DNA of 64,000 bases from an uncultured Roseicyclus sp. GTDB taxonomy: Bacteria; Pseudomonadota; Alphaproteobacteria; Rhodobacterales; Rhodobacteraceae. The notes beneath the pieces are model-generated. The model worked only from the letters and a program-made list of their open reading frames with translations, had not been told where the DNA came from and did not search any database. Of this stretch, positions 36,603 to 44,862 are shown in pieces (the first letter of the stretch is position 1; every line of letters starts with the position of its first letter). The DNA lies in NCBI GenBank assembly GCA_947500415.1, contig CANMRT010000003.1, forward strand, positions 248,001 to 312,000, read 5' to 3'. The translations under genes were made by a program, and so were the position numbers.

Positions 36603-37127
36603 ATGCGCAACGCCCTTATCGGCCTTGTCACACTGTGCTTGTGTGCCTTCATTGGCGCGCCAACCCCCGTATTTTCCCAAACCGAGGCCGCGCCGTTGCG
36701 CGTCGGCCCCGTCACCGGCTTCCCGATCCCGCGCTACGTCTCCATGCGCGCGTCAGAGGGCAACGCGCGGCGTGGCCCGTCCCGCTCGCACCGCATCGAC
36801 TGGGTCTTCACCCGCCGCCACATGCCAATGATGATCGTCGCCGAACACGGCCATTGGCGCCGCGTCGTTGACCGCGATGGCGCAGGCGGCTGGATGCATT
36901 ACTCGCTTCTTTCCGGCGAACGCTCGGCGATCATCGAAGTCGACATGCTGCCCCTCTACTCCCGCCCCGATCTGACCTCGACCATCCGGGCCCACGCCGA
37001 ACTTGGCGTTACCGGCAGGCTCGATGAATGTCAGCCCGAATGGTGCCTGATGGAGGTCGGCGGCTACCGCGGCTGGGTCCAGACGGCGGCCATCTGGGGC
37101 GTCGATCCCGGTGAGGCCTTCGACTAA
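36603..37127 (+). CDS. SH3 domain-containing secreted protein
   Basis: The 174-residue protein has a signal peptide (MRNALIGLVTLCLCAFIGAPTPVFS) and two bacterial SH3-like segments: FPIPRYVSMRASEGNARRGPS with the wall-binding-type loop, and a second starting VDMLPLYSRPDLTSTIRAHAE. Such periplasmic SH3 proteins are thought to bind peptidoglycan or partner proteins. Cysteines near the end (DECQPEWCLMEVGGYRGW) may form a disulfide. It is divergent from the dehydrogenase gene. The 196 bases that follow hold the motif cluster described separately. Confidence 0.8.
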   Translation: MRNALIGLVTLCLCAFIGAPTPVFSQTEAAPLRVGPVTGFPIPRYVSMRASEGNARRGPSRSHRIDWVFTRRHMPMMIVAEHGHWRRVVDRDGAGGWMHYSLLSGERSAIIEVDMLPLYSRPDLTSTIRAHAELGVTGRLDECQPEWCLMEVGGYRGWVQTAAIWGVDPGEAFD

Positions 37128-37146
37128 CGCGATCCCATGAAAGTCC

Positions 37147-37258
37147 GTTCGGATGAACGGGTTTCGGTACCTGACGCGATCAGCCGCAATATCTGTTCAG
37201 ATGAACGCACTTTTCTCAGAAAACCCGTTCAAGTGAACGCATATGCGTTCAGATGAGC
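37147..37258. repeat. Cluster of four GTTCA-NN-TGAAC-type inverted repeats
   Basis: Copies are GTTCGGATGAAC (37147), GTTCAGATGAAC (37195), GTTCAAGTGAAC (37227, perfect) and GTTCAGATGAGC (37247). Between the last two is a perfect 18-bp palindrome TGAACGCATATGCGTTCA (37234-37251). All lie in the intergenic space between the SH3 gene and the convergent M3 peptidase gene, where no ORF is supported. The role is unknown; a regulator or nucleoid-protein binding array is one possibility. Confidence 0.75.
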
Positions 37259-37323
37259 AGATTCCGCACCTGGCCGCCCCGTTAATCAGATTTCAAAAAA
37301 CCTGAAGCTGTTAACCAACGCCC

Positions 37324-39342
37324 TCACGCCGCATCATCCAGCCCACGGCCCCTCAACAGCGCCTCAACCCCCGGCATCCGCCCTCGGAACGCTGTATAAA
37401 GCACATCCGCTTCCTGGCTCCCACCCGCCGAAAGAATGTGCGTTTCCAAGGCCTTGGCCATCTTCAGGTCGAACGCGCCACCCGCTTCCTCAAAGGCCTG
37501 AAACGCATCCGCATCCATCACTTCCGACCACATGTAGCTGTAATACCCGCTGGAATAGCCATCGCCAGAGAAGACGTGCGCAAACTGCGGCGTTCGATGC
37601 CGCATCTCAATCGCGTGCGGCATTCCAATCCGGTCCAGCGTTTTCTCCTGCGATTCCATTGGGTTATCGGGCGCATCACCATCGTGAAAGTCCAAATCCA
37701 CAAGGGCTGAGGCGACATATTCTACCGTCGAAAAGCCCATATCATAGGTCTGCGCCGCCAAAAGCCGCTCCAACAAATCGCGCGGCATCGCCTCGCCGGT
37801 CTCCACATGGGTGGCGAATTTCTCAAGAACTTCAGGTACTTCCAGCCAGTGCTCATAAAGCTGGCTCGGCAATTCCACAAAGTCTCGCGCCACGGATGTG
37901 CCGGAAATGGACGCATAAGTCACATCGCTCAGCATCTGATGCAACGCGTGCCCAAACTCATGAAACAACGTCCGCGCATCGTCATAAGACAGCAACGCAG
38001 GATCACCCTTAGCGAAGTTGCAGACGTTCACAACAATCGGTCTGGTATCACCGCCAAGCTTCTTCTGCGACCGCATCGCTGAGCACCACGCCCCCGATCT
38101 TTTCGATCCGCGTGCGAAGTAATCTCCAATAAAAACCGCTACATGCGCGCCATCTCGCGTGACTTCCCAGGCGCACGCATCCGGGTGGTAGAGCGGCACA
38201 TCCAGCGGCTTGAACTCCAGCCCAAACAGCCGGTTGGCACAGTCAAACGACGCCGCGATCATCGCCTCCAGCGACAGATACGGCTTCAATTCCGCTTCAT
38301 CCAGGTCATGCTCTGCCTTGCGCCGCTTCTCCGAATAATACCGCCAATCCCACGGCTCCAACGGCCCATTCACGCCATCCTCGGCCATCATCGCGGCCAG
38401 CTTTTCGGCATCCGCCTCCGCCTGCGCCTTCGCAGGTTCCCAAACTGCCATCAGCAATTCGCGCACGTTGTCCGCAGATCCCGCCATCTCGGTTTCGAGC
38501 TTGAACGCCGCAAAATCCTTGTATCCCAACAGCTTGGCACGTTCATTGCGCAGCGCGAGAGTCTCACCTGCAATTTCGCGATTGTCGGTCTCACCTCCGT
38601 TCGCCCCTCGCGCAGCCCAGGCCTTGTAGGCGGTCTCGCGCAGATCCCGGCGCGGCGAAAACTGAAGGAACGGCACGATCAGCGACCGCGAAAGTGTCAC
38701 CACCGGGCCGCTTTCCCCCAACTCCTCACCTGCGGCACGCGCCGCATCCACGACGAAATCAGGCAAGCCTTCAAGATCAGATTCTTCTAACGACATGAAC
38801 CACTTACGCTCATCCGCCAGCAGGTTTTGCGTGAACGACGTGCCCAGAACCGACAACCGCGCCATCACCTCTGTCAGCCGATCCCGCGCTTCCCCTTCTA
38901 GCGCCGCGCCGGATCGCACGAAGCTGCGCCGCGTCAATTCCAGAACCCGCAGTTGCTCAGCCGTCAAACCCAACGTATCACGGCGTCCCCACAGGTCATC
39001 AATCCGCGCGAAGAGCTTAGAATTGTTGGAGATTTCCGATGACAGCGCCGACAGCTTAGGCGCAAAGTCCCGCTGCATTTCCTCCCGCGCCGGGTTCGAA
39101 TCTGACCCCGCAAGGTTGTAGAATACCCCTGCAACACGGTTCAAAAGCGCATCTGATAGCTCCAGCGCCTCAATCGTGTTCTCGAACGTCGGCGGATCTG
39201 GATTATCCGCAATCACGATAACCCCCTGACGCGCCTCGGAAATCGCCGCATCCATCGCGGGCGCAAAGTCCTCATCTCGAATGCGCGCGAACGGCGGCAA
39301 CGCTAACTGCGTGTCCCAGGTCTCAAGCAACGGATTGGTCAT
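37324..39342 (-). CDS. M3 family metallopeptidase (oligopeptidase A / Dcp-like)
   Basis: The 672-residue cytosolic zinc peptidase has the catalytic motif LFHEFGHALHQML (H461, E462, H465), followed by the third-ligand region ELPSQLYEHWLEVPEVL. Length matches oligopeptidase A and dipeptidyl carboxypeptidase Dcp. It degrades short peptides, including cleaved signal peptides in the well-studied relatives. No signal peptide is present. It follows an amino-acid ABC permease by 62 bases, which may reflect joint use of peptides and amino acids. Confidence 0.92.
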   Translation of the reverse strand: MTNPLLETWDTQLALPPFARIRDEDFAPAMDAAISEARQGVIVIADNPDPPTFENTIEALELSDALLNRVAGVFYNLAGSDSNPAREEMQRDFAPKLSALSSEISNNSKLFARIDDLWGRRDTLGLTAEQLRVLELTRRSFVRSGAALEGEARDRLTEVMARLSVLGTSFTQNLLADERKWFMSLEESDLEGLPDFVVDAARAAGEELGESGPVVTLSRSLIVPFLQFSPRRDLRETAYKAWAARGANGGETDNREIAGETLALRNERAKLLGYKDFAAFKLETEMAGSADNVRELLMAVWEPAKAQAEADAEKLAAMMAEDGVNGPLEPWDWRYYSEKRRKAEHDLDEAELKPYLSLEAMIAASFDCANRLFGLEFKPLDVPLYHPDACAWEVTRDGAHVAVFIGDYFARGSKRSGAWCSAMRSQKKLGGDTRPIVVNVCNFAKGDPALLSYDDARTLFHEFGHALHQMLSDVTYASISGTSVARDFVELPSQLYEHWLEVPEVLEKFATHVETGEAMPRDLLERLLAAQTYDMGFSTVEYVASALVDLDFHDGDAPDNPMESQEKTLDRIGMPHAIEMRHRTPQFAHVFSGDGYSSGYYSYMWSEVMDADAFQAFEEAGGAFDLKMAKALETHILSAGGSQEADVLYTAFRGRMPGVEALLRGRGLDDAA

Positions 39343-39404
39343 AGCGTGATCTCCTTTGCGTCACACATAAGTCAGCGGGGTCTCAACACCACCCCCGGGC
39401 GGGC

Positions 39405-40202
39405 CTAACGTCGTTCATTTTGCCTTAGCCGAACTTCCAACCGCCTCAGAAATAACGACAAAGTTACTGTCATCGTCAGGTAAATCAACGCGACGACGTT
39501 GTAGGTCTCAAAGTACCGGAAATTCGACGCGGCAATCACCTTGCCCAATTGCGTCACATCCAAAACACCCAGAACGGACACCAGCGATGAGTCCTTCACC
39601 ATCGCCACAAAATCATTCCCCAATGGCGGCAGGATCGTTCGGATGGCCTGCGGAAATACGATATGTCTGAAGCGATTCCAGCGGCTTAACCCCAGCGCAT
39701 CCGCCGCCTCCAACTGCCCATTGTCCACCGATTGCAACCCGGCGCGGAACACTTCGGCAATGAAGGCAGAATAGCCTATGGCCAACGCGATGATCGCCCG
39801 CCACAGCAGCGGGAAATCTCGTGTGCGTATGGTCTCAATCCCGATCCCCTCCGCCGCCCAATTGTAGGCAGTGACCAGGGCCGGCGCGAAGACGAAGGCC
39901 ACATAGAGCAGCAAAACGATGATCGGCACGCCGCGCACGACCTCGATGTAGAACCGCGCGATCTGCCGCAAAACAAGGCTGCGCGACAGGCTCATTAACG
40001 CTAAACCCATCCCCATGAGCGACGCCATGGTAAAGCCAATGAGCGTCACCATCACAGTGATCCAGACGCCTCGCCGCAGCGTCACAACAAGCTGTCCGTA
40101 GATCGGATTATCCCACATACGCCACAGCGCGAACAGCCCGAACAAGCCAAGCGCGACGAGCCACCAAGGAAAATCCTTGTCCTGCGGTGTGGGGGAAATC
40201 AT
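39405..40202 (-). CDS. Polar amino-acid ABC transporter permease
   Basis: The 265-residue membrane protein has a HisM/GlnP-type permease domain with five or more helices and the cytoplasmic EAA loop EAADALGLSRWNRFRHIVFPQA. The preceding segment GYSAFIAEVFRAGLQSVDNGQ is the usual family signature. It works with the binding protein encoded 43 bases upstream. No ATPase gene is present in this cluster, so the ATP-binding subunit must come from elsewhere. The amino acid cannot be identified. Confidence 0.9.
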   Translation of the reverse strand: MISPTPQDKDFPWWLVALGLFGLFALWRMWDNPIYGQLVVTLRRGVWITVMVTLIGFTMASLMGMGLALMSLSRSLVLRQIARFYIEVVRGVPIIVLLLYVAFVFAPALVTAYNWAAEGIGIETIRTRDFPLLWRAIIALAIGYSAFIAEVFRAGLQSVDNGQLEAADALGLSRWNRFRHIVFPQAIRTILPPLGNDFVAMVKDSSLVSVLGVLDVTQLGKVIAASNFRYFETYNVVALIYLTMTVTLSLFLRRLEVRLRQNERR

Positions 40203-40245
40203 GGGGGAAAGTCAGCGCGCCGAGTGGCCCGGCGCGCCCGTTACA

Positions 40246-41040
40246 CTACTGGCCAAGCGCGTAGTCGACGAACCAGCGCTGATCCAGCTCTTCCAGCGTT
40301 CCATCTTCGCGCATACTCTCGATGCCCGCATCAATCGCGGCCACAAGGTCGCTGTCGTTGGGGAAGATAAACCCGAATTCCTCGGTCCCAAGCGGATCAC
40401 CAATCATCTGCAACCGGTCCGGGTTGGCCGAGACATAACCCTGCCCGCCCGCGCTATCGGCCAGCACCATGTCCACGTCTTCCGTCAACAGCGCCTGAAT
40501 CGCCGCGGGGATTGTTTCGAACAAAACAATCCGCGGATTGCCTTCGTCCCCGTCTAGCACATCGTAGACACCCACGTAGAACGGGGTCGTCCCTGCTTGG
40601 CTTCCGATCAGCAGATCTTCATCGGCGGCGAAACTTTCTGCGTCCGAGAACCGGTCTTCATTAGCGGCGACAAGCATCCGCATCTGGCTAACCATATAGG
40701 ACGTTGAGAAATCGACCAATTCATCGCGGTCCTCGCGGATCGTAATGCCGGTCATCCCCATGTCGTATTGGCCCTCAGACACCGCGGGGATCATCGCATC
40801 CCAGCTGATGTTCTCAATCACGGGTGTGAAGTTCAGACGCTCCGCCAGGATCTCCAGCGCGTCGTATTCCCAACCGATGGCCATGCCTGTCACGGGGTCG
40901 ATGAACTGCAACGGCGGGTAGGCGTTTTCGGTCACAACGACAATTTCGCGACCCTGAAGGTCAGGCAAATGCCCGTCAGCGGCGGCGGCAAAGGGGACAA
41001 GTGCGGCCAATGCGGCCAGAACAACGTGTTTCTTGGTCAG
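40246..41040 (-). CDS. Amino-acid ABC transporter substrate-binding protein, start codon unclear
   Basis: The product is a family 3 solute-binding protein with VVTENAYPPLQFIDPVTGMAIGWEYDALEILAERLNF and the characteristic GMTGITIREDR hinge. A signal peptide is obvious (TKKHVVLAALAALVPFAAAADG), but no ATG, GTG or TTG precedes it at a sensible distance. The best fit is CTG at 41040, giving 264 residues, with GGGAG very close upstream. A promoter-like pair, TTGTGC and CATACT with a 16-base spacer, lies just before it on the minus strand. A longer frame starting with ATG at 41175 runs into the moeB-like gene and is not credible. Confidence 0.8.
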   Translation of the reverse strand: MTKKHVVLAALAALVPFAAAADGHLPDLQGREIVVVTENAYPPLQFIDPVTGMAIGWEYDALEILAERLNFTPVIENISWDAMIPAVSEGQYDMGMTGITIREDRDELVDFSTSYMVSQMRMLVAANEDRFSDAESFAADEDLLIGSQAGTTPFYVGVYDVLDGDEGNPRIVLFETIPAAIQALLTEDVDMVLADSAGGQGYVSANPDRLQMIGDPLGTEEFGFIFPNDSDLVAAIDAGIESMREDGTLEELDQRWFVDYALGQ

Positions 41041-41101
41041 ACTCCCTGATTTTCTGATGGCAGTATGAAGCAGAGGATCAGGCGCACAAAGCTTACCCCC
41101 C

Positions 41102-42154
41102 TCAAACCCCGCCGCAAACCGCACAATCGGCGCGACGTTGCACCTTGATCGTGCGGGTCTCGGCGTGGAGTGCATCGTAAATCAACATACGCCCGCGCAA
41201 GGCCTCGCCTGCACCGGTGATCTCTTTCACCGCCTCCAGTGCCATCATGGAGCCAACTACGCCGGGTAGTGCGCCGATAACCCCGGTTTCTGCGCAGGTT
41301 GCGGCTAGTTCGGGCGCCGGCGCATCGGGGAAAATGCAAGCCATGCAAGGCACGCCACCAGCTGGATCGTAGGTAGTCACCTGCCCTTCCCATGCACTGA
41401 TCGCCCCCGCAACAACCGGACGACCAGCCGCAACGGCGGCGCGGTTCACCAGCGCGCGCACGGCAAAACTGTCAGTTCCGTCGATCACAATGTCATAGTC
41501 CGGGAACAACCCTGCCGCGACCTCATCCGTCAGTTCCCGGTTGTAAGGCCGGACATCCACATGGGGGTTGAGCGCGTTCAGGGCGACTTCGGCGGAGAAA
41601 ACCTTGGGCATCCCGGTGCGTGCGTCCGTGTGAATGATCTGGCGTTGCAGGTTCGAAAGGCTGACGGTGTCGTGGTCAATCACCCCGATCCGGCCAACCC
41701 CTGCGGCCGCAAGGTAAAACAGCACCGGCGCGCCAAGGCCGCCCGCGCCCACAACCAGAACCTTCGCGTTCTTCAGGGCCAACTGCCCCCCACCACCGAT
41801 GTCCGGCAGCGTTATGTGTCGGGCATAGCGTTCCAGTTCCACACCCGAAAACGGTCCTTCTGGCGTCGCCTGATCCGCGTCCCTTTCCGCCTCCGCGGCT
41901 TCGGCTCTGCCACGCAATCGACCCAAAACAGCGCGGTAGCCCAGGATCAGCGCCACAAATCCGCCAAGCAGCAGCCACAGCGCCGGTGATCCACCCGTCG
42001 CCTCCCGCAAGGGGTGGCCGTCCGGTAGCACGACCTGCACGATCAACACCGCCACATAGAGCAACCCGATCATGTAAAGCCGCGCCTGTACGGGCGTTTT
42101 CATGAGATGGCCGATGCCCCACAGCACCCCTGCAAGAAACAGCACAAACAGCAT
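41102..42154 (-). CDS. moeB: HesA/MoeB/ThiF family adenylyltransferase with N-terminal membrane domain
   Basis: The 350-residue protein has about 100 N-terminal residues with two to three hydrophobic helices ([34 protein letters not shown]), then an E1-like domain with the nucleotide-binding motif KVLVVGAGGLGAPVLFYLAAAG and zinc-type Cys pairs (CMACIFP, CAVCG). It should adenylate the C-terminal Gly of a ubiquitin-like sulfur carrier such as MoaD. There is no rhodanese domain. Such membrane-tethered MoeB occurs in Rhodobacteraceae. Its ATG overlaps the dut stop by 1 nt. Confidence 0.85.
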   Translation of the reverse strand: MLFVLFLAGVLWGIGHLMKTPVQARLYMIGLLYVAVLIVQVVLPDGHPLREATGGSPALWLLLGGFVALILGYRAVLGRLRGRAEAAEAERDADQATPEGPFSGVELERYARHITLPDIGGGGQLALKNAKVLVVGAGGLGAPVLFYLAAAGVGRIGVIDHDTVSLSNLQRQIIHTDARTGMPKVFSAEVALNALNPHVDVRPYNRELTDEVAAGLFPDYDIVIDGTDSFAVRALVNRAAVAAGRPVVAGAISAWEGQVTTYDPAGGVPCMACIFPDAPAPELAATCAETGVIGALPGVVGSMMALEAVKEITGAGEALRGRMLIYDALHAETRTIKVQRRADCAVCGGV

Positions 42155-42627
42155 CAGCCGGTTCCCGTTGACCCAAAGCCACCCGCGCCGCGCGTCGTCT
42201 CGGGAAGCGCATCAGAGACGCGATATTCAGCCTGAACAACGGGTGCCACAACCGCCTGCGCAATCCGCGCGCCATGCTCTACCACGAACGGCGCATCACC
42301 AAGATTGATCAGGATTACCCCCAAGGGCCCCCGGTAATCGCTATCGATCGTGCCCGGCGCATTGGCGAGCGTCACGCCATGCTTCAACGCCAGACCCGAC
42401 CTTGGCCTGATCTGCATCTCGAACCCGTCCGGGATCGCTACGCGCAGCCCTGTGGGGACCAACAAGCGCACCCCAGGCTCGAGCACCCGCGCCGCGCGAT
42501 CCTCAAAATTCGCCCGGATGTCGGCACCCGCAGCGCCTGCTGTGGCATAGTCGGGCAGCGCCACGGATGTGTCTGCCCAATCCTCGCGCGTGACCTCGAT
42601 TACGACAGGCAACGGCTCCCCCTTCAT
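42154..42627 (-). CDS. dut: dUTP diphosphatase
   Basis: Trimeric dUTPase hydrolyses dUTP to dUMP and keeps uracil out of DNA. The 157-residue protein shows the canonical motifs: [28 protein letters not shown] (uracil pocket), [12 protein letters not shown], and the C-terminal P-loop-like [10 protein letters not shown]. It lies between coaBC (30-base gap) and the moeB-like gene (1-nt overlap), probably one transcript. Confidence 0.96.
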   Translation of the reverse strand: MKGEPLPVVIEVTREDWADTSVALPDYATAGAAGADIRANFEDRAARVLEPGVRLLVPTGLRVAIPDGFEMQIRPRSGLALKHGVTLANAPGTIDSDYRGPLGVILINLGDAPFVVEHGARIAQAVVAPVVQAEYRVSDALPETTRGAGGFGSTGTG

Positions 42628-42656
42628 CTTGGCAATTACAACTCAAATCCGACGGG

Positions 42657-43862
42657 TCAGCCCGCGCCCAACGCCTCTGCGATACGAAGGGCTAGCCGTC
42701 TTGCAACCTCGTCCTTGCCCAACCTAGGCCATTCCTCCGCGCCGTCCTCGGAAATCAACACGATGCGGTTTTCGTCCCCGCCCATAATGCCAGTCTCGGG
42801 CGAGACGTCATTGGCTACAATCCAATCACAGCCCTTGCGCGCGCGCTTGGCGGTTGCGTTGGCCACCACATCATCGGTTTCCGCGGCAAAACCCACGACC
42901 AGTTTCGGGCGTCCGCTGGTCCGCTGCGAAACGCTGGCCAGAATGTCCTCGTTCTCGGAAAACTCAAGCGCAGGCGCGTTGCCGCTGCCGTCCTTTTTCA
43001 TCTTCGACCCGCTTGCGTTTGCCACCCGCCAATCGGCCACCGCCGCTGCGAAGACAGCGGCATCGGCTGGATGAGTGGCCGCGCCCACAGCCTCTGCCAT
43101 CTCGGCCGCTGTCTCCACACGTACAACCTCCACTCCCGAAGGGGGCGACACGCTAGCCGGACCTGTCACGAACCGCACGGACGCCCCAAGATCACGCAGC
43201 GCCGAAGCAATCGCCGTGCCCTGTGCGCCAGAGGATCGGTTGGCAATGTAGCGCACCGGATCAATCGGCTCGTGGGTGGGGCCAGACGTCACCAGCACAT
43301 GCTTGCCACTAAGCGGGCCATCGTTCAGCGCCGCATCGACGGCCGCGACAATATCCGGCACCTCGCTCATCCGTCCGGGCCCGAACTCGCCGCAGGCCAT
43401 GTTGCCTTCATCGGGGCCCACCACCAGAACACCGTCGCCCTGCAACGTCGCAAGATTGCGCTGCGTCGCGGGATGCTCCCACATCCGCACGTTCATGGCG
43501 GGCGCAATGAGCACGCGCTTGTCGGTCGCCATCAGAAGGGTGGAGGCCAGATCATTCGCGTGGCCGTTGGCCATCTTCGCCATCAAATCCGCTGTCGCTG
43601 GCGCCACCACCACCAGATCGGCGGCGCGCGACAATTCGATATGGCCCATCTCGGCCTCATCGGTCAGATCGAACAGATCGCGGTAGACCTTTTCAGCCGC
43701 CAGGGCCGAAGCAGACAGTGGCGTCACGAATTCCTCCGCCGCCGTGGTCAGAACCGGCGTGACCGAAGCCCCCTGATCACGCAACCGTCGGATCAGATCT
43801 AGCGACTTGAAGGCCGCAATCCCGCCGCCGATAATGAGAAGAATGCGCTTGTTGGTCAGCAT
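42657..43862 (-). CDS. coaBC: Bifunctional phosphopantothenoylcysteine decarboxylase / phosphopantothenate-cysteine ligase
   Basis: CoaBC performs two steps of coenzyme A biosynthesis. The 401-residue protein has the FMN-binding CoaC domain (RILLIIGGGIAAFKSLDLIRRL, with the catalytic His region AEMGHIELSRAAD and the NVRMWEHPATQRN segment) and the CoaB domain from about 185 (KHVLVTSGPTHEPIDPVRYIANRSSG), ending with KLVVGFAAETDDVVANATAKRARKGCD. Length is standard. It starts the coaBC-dut-moeB-like unit. Confidence 0.95.
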   Translation of the reverse strand: MLTNKRILLIIGGGIAAFKSLDLIRRLRDQGASVTPVLTTAAEEFVTPLSASALAAEKVYRDLFDLTDEAEMGHIELSRAADLVVVAPATADLMAKMANGHANDLASTLLMATDKRVLIAPAMNVRMWEHPATQRNLATLQGDGVLVVGPDEGNMACGEFGPGRMSEVPDIVAAVDAALNDGPLSGKHVLVTSGPTHEPIDPVRYIANRSSGAQGTAIASALRDLGASVRFVTGPASVSPPSGVEVVRVETAAEMAEAVGAATHPADAAVFAAAVADWRVANASGSKMKKDGSGNAPALEFSENEDILASVSQRTSGRPKLVVGFAAETDDVVANATAKRARKGCDWIVANDVSPETGIMGGDENRIVLISEDGAEEWPRLGKDEVARRLALRIAEALGAG

Positions 43863-43916
43863 TTTGGCCCCTTCCGCCCGCCGCGGTGGCCACGTTAGGC
43901 GCGCTCATGCGCCCCT

Positions 43917-44669
43917 TCAATCGGAATCGCGCGGAGGCAGCGTAGGACAAGCCCGTGGATCATCCATCGGCATCCGCAATCGCAGCAGTCGGTCGAGGTC
44001 CATATCGGGGTGGCGAAGCGCCAGCGTGACGCAGACCCGCTCATGCGGATACGATCCGTGTTCCAACCTCGGCAAATCCTCTCCGGCCAGTCCGCGCTGC
44101 ACCATCTCCTCGGGAGCAAGACCAAGCGCCGCGATATCTGGCACGCCTTCCCGCACCCAGAAGGGGGAGTAGAACATGGCAATCGGCCCCATCACCTCCG
44201 CGTGGCGCAAATGGGTGATTTCGTGGACGAGGTAGTATGTCAGGTCGCGCGGCTCAGGCACTACGAAGTCGTCCTTAACCAAACGGCCCGCTTCAAAATC
44301 AACGCCGCTCAGGAAGACGTTGCGCCTTGAGAACAAGGGGTATGTCAGACCGCCCGCAGAAGGTGCAGGACGGAAGTAAATCCAATCGCGCCAACCGCCA
44401 TTCGTGATGAACACGTCAATCCCGTGGTCTGGTGCGCCAAAGGGCGTGTCTTGCAACGCCGCCCAAGCCTCTGCCGCCGCAACCTGCGCGGTGTCTTGCG
44501 GAATGGGTGTGCTGGAGTGGAAGGTGATCCGCTCATCGCCGCCCGAATGGCTGAACGCCAGCGTCGGTGCCGCCATGAGGAGGATATAGACCGGCATCAC
44601 CAACGCGAAGCTTACCCCAATCAGCAGGGCGAGGGCGTTTACGATCCGGTGCGTGTTGCGGCTGGCCAT
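43917..44669 (-). CDS. Membrane-anchored HExxH metalloprotease-like protein
   Basis: The 250-residue protein starts at ATG 44669 and has one N-terminal transmembrane helix (IVNALALLIGVSFALVMPVYILL). The periplasmic part contains TYYLVHEITHLRHAEVMG, a gluzincin-type zinc motif, and FWVREGVPDIAA 21 residues beyond the second His, where the Glu would be the third ligand. I cannot name a family. It probably is a protease, but substrate and activity are inference. The gene sits 55 bases beyond coaBC with no obvious coupling. Confidence 0.7.
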   Translation of the reverse strand: MASRNTHRIVNALALLIGVSFALVMPVYILLMAAPTLAFSHSGGDERITFHSSTPIPQDTAQVAAAEAWAALQDTPFGAPDHGIDVFITNGGWRDWIYFRPAPSAGGLTYPLFSRRNVFLSGVDFEAGRLVKDDFVVPEPRDLTYYLVHEITHLRHAEVMGPIAMFYSPFWVREGVPDIAALGLAPEEMVQRGLAGEDLPRLEHGSYPHERVCVTLALRHPDMDLDRLLRLRMPMDDPRACPTLPPRDSD

Positions 44670-44717
44670 GGCCCAACATGGGTGCACGGCACAAGGCAGA
44701 TCAATCTGCAATCGTGC

Positions 44718-44735
44718 CCGGACAGCCCTGTCCGG
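44718..44735. repeat. Perfect 8-bp hairpin between the small ORF and the HEITH gene
   Basis: CCGGACAG-CC-CTGTCCGG is a perfect inverted repeat. It lacks a T-run on either side but is G+C-rich enough to pause polymerase. It may be a regulatory site for the gene starting at 44669 or a weak terminator of the rpoH2 transcript. Confidence 0.4.
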
Positions 44736-44742
44736 ACGCGAA

Positions 44743-44862
44743 TTATTCTTGTGGTGCCGATAAAACGTACGCCGGATCAAGCGGAGAGGCCGTTGGCGGT
44801 GAAACAAGCAAGGTCACCACGAACAGCCCCGCCAACATCAGCAGGGGCATATACAAAGTCAC
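44743..44862 (-). CDS. 39-residue membrane peptide coupled to rpoH2
   Basis: This small ORF begins with GTG at 44862, overlapping the rpoH2 TGA by 4 nt (GTGA), and stops with TAA at 44743. The product has one hydrophobic helix (MPLLMLAGLFVVTLLV) and a short polar tail ending DPAYVLSAPQE. The evidence is the overlap, the helix and the position. It is a good small-protein candidate but unverified, and I know no homologue. Confidence 0.45.
   Translation of the reverse strand: MTLYMPLLMLAGLFVVTLLVSPPTASPLDPAYVLSAPQE

Noticed and set aside
37147-37258. LexA box array (GTTC-N7-GTTC)
   Set aside because: The GTTC elements are not spaced by 7 nt in direct orientation. They form GTTCA-NN-TGAAC inverted repeats instead.
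37281-37316. TTAA and TTAAC in the region downstream of the M3 gene as a CtrA site
   Set aside because: The two halves are more than 20 nt apart, and the position is beyond the stop codons of both flanking genes.
44718-44735. Rho-independent terminator after rpoH2
   Set aside because: The stem is perfect, but no T-run follows on either strand. It is recorded only as a palindrome.
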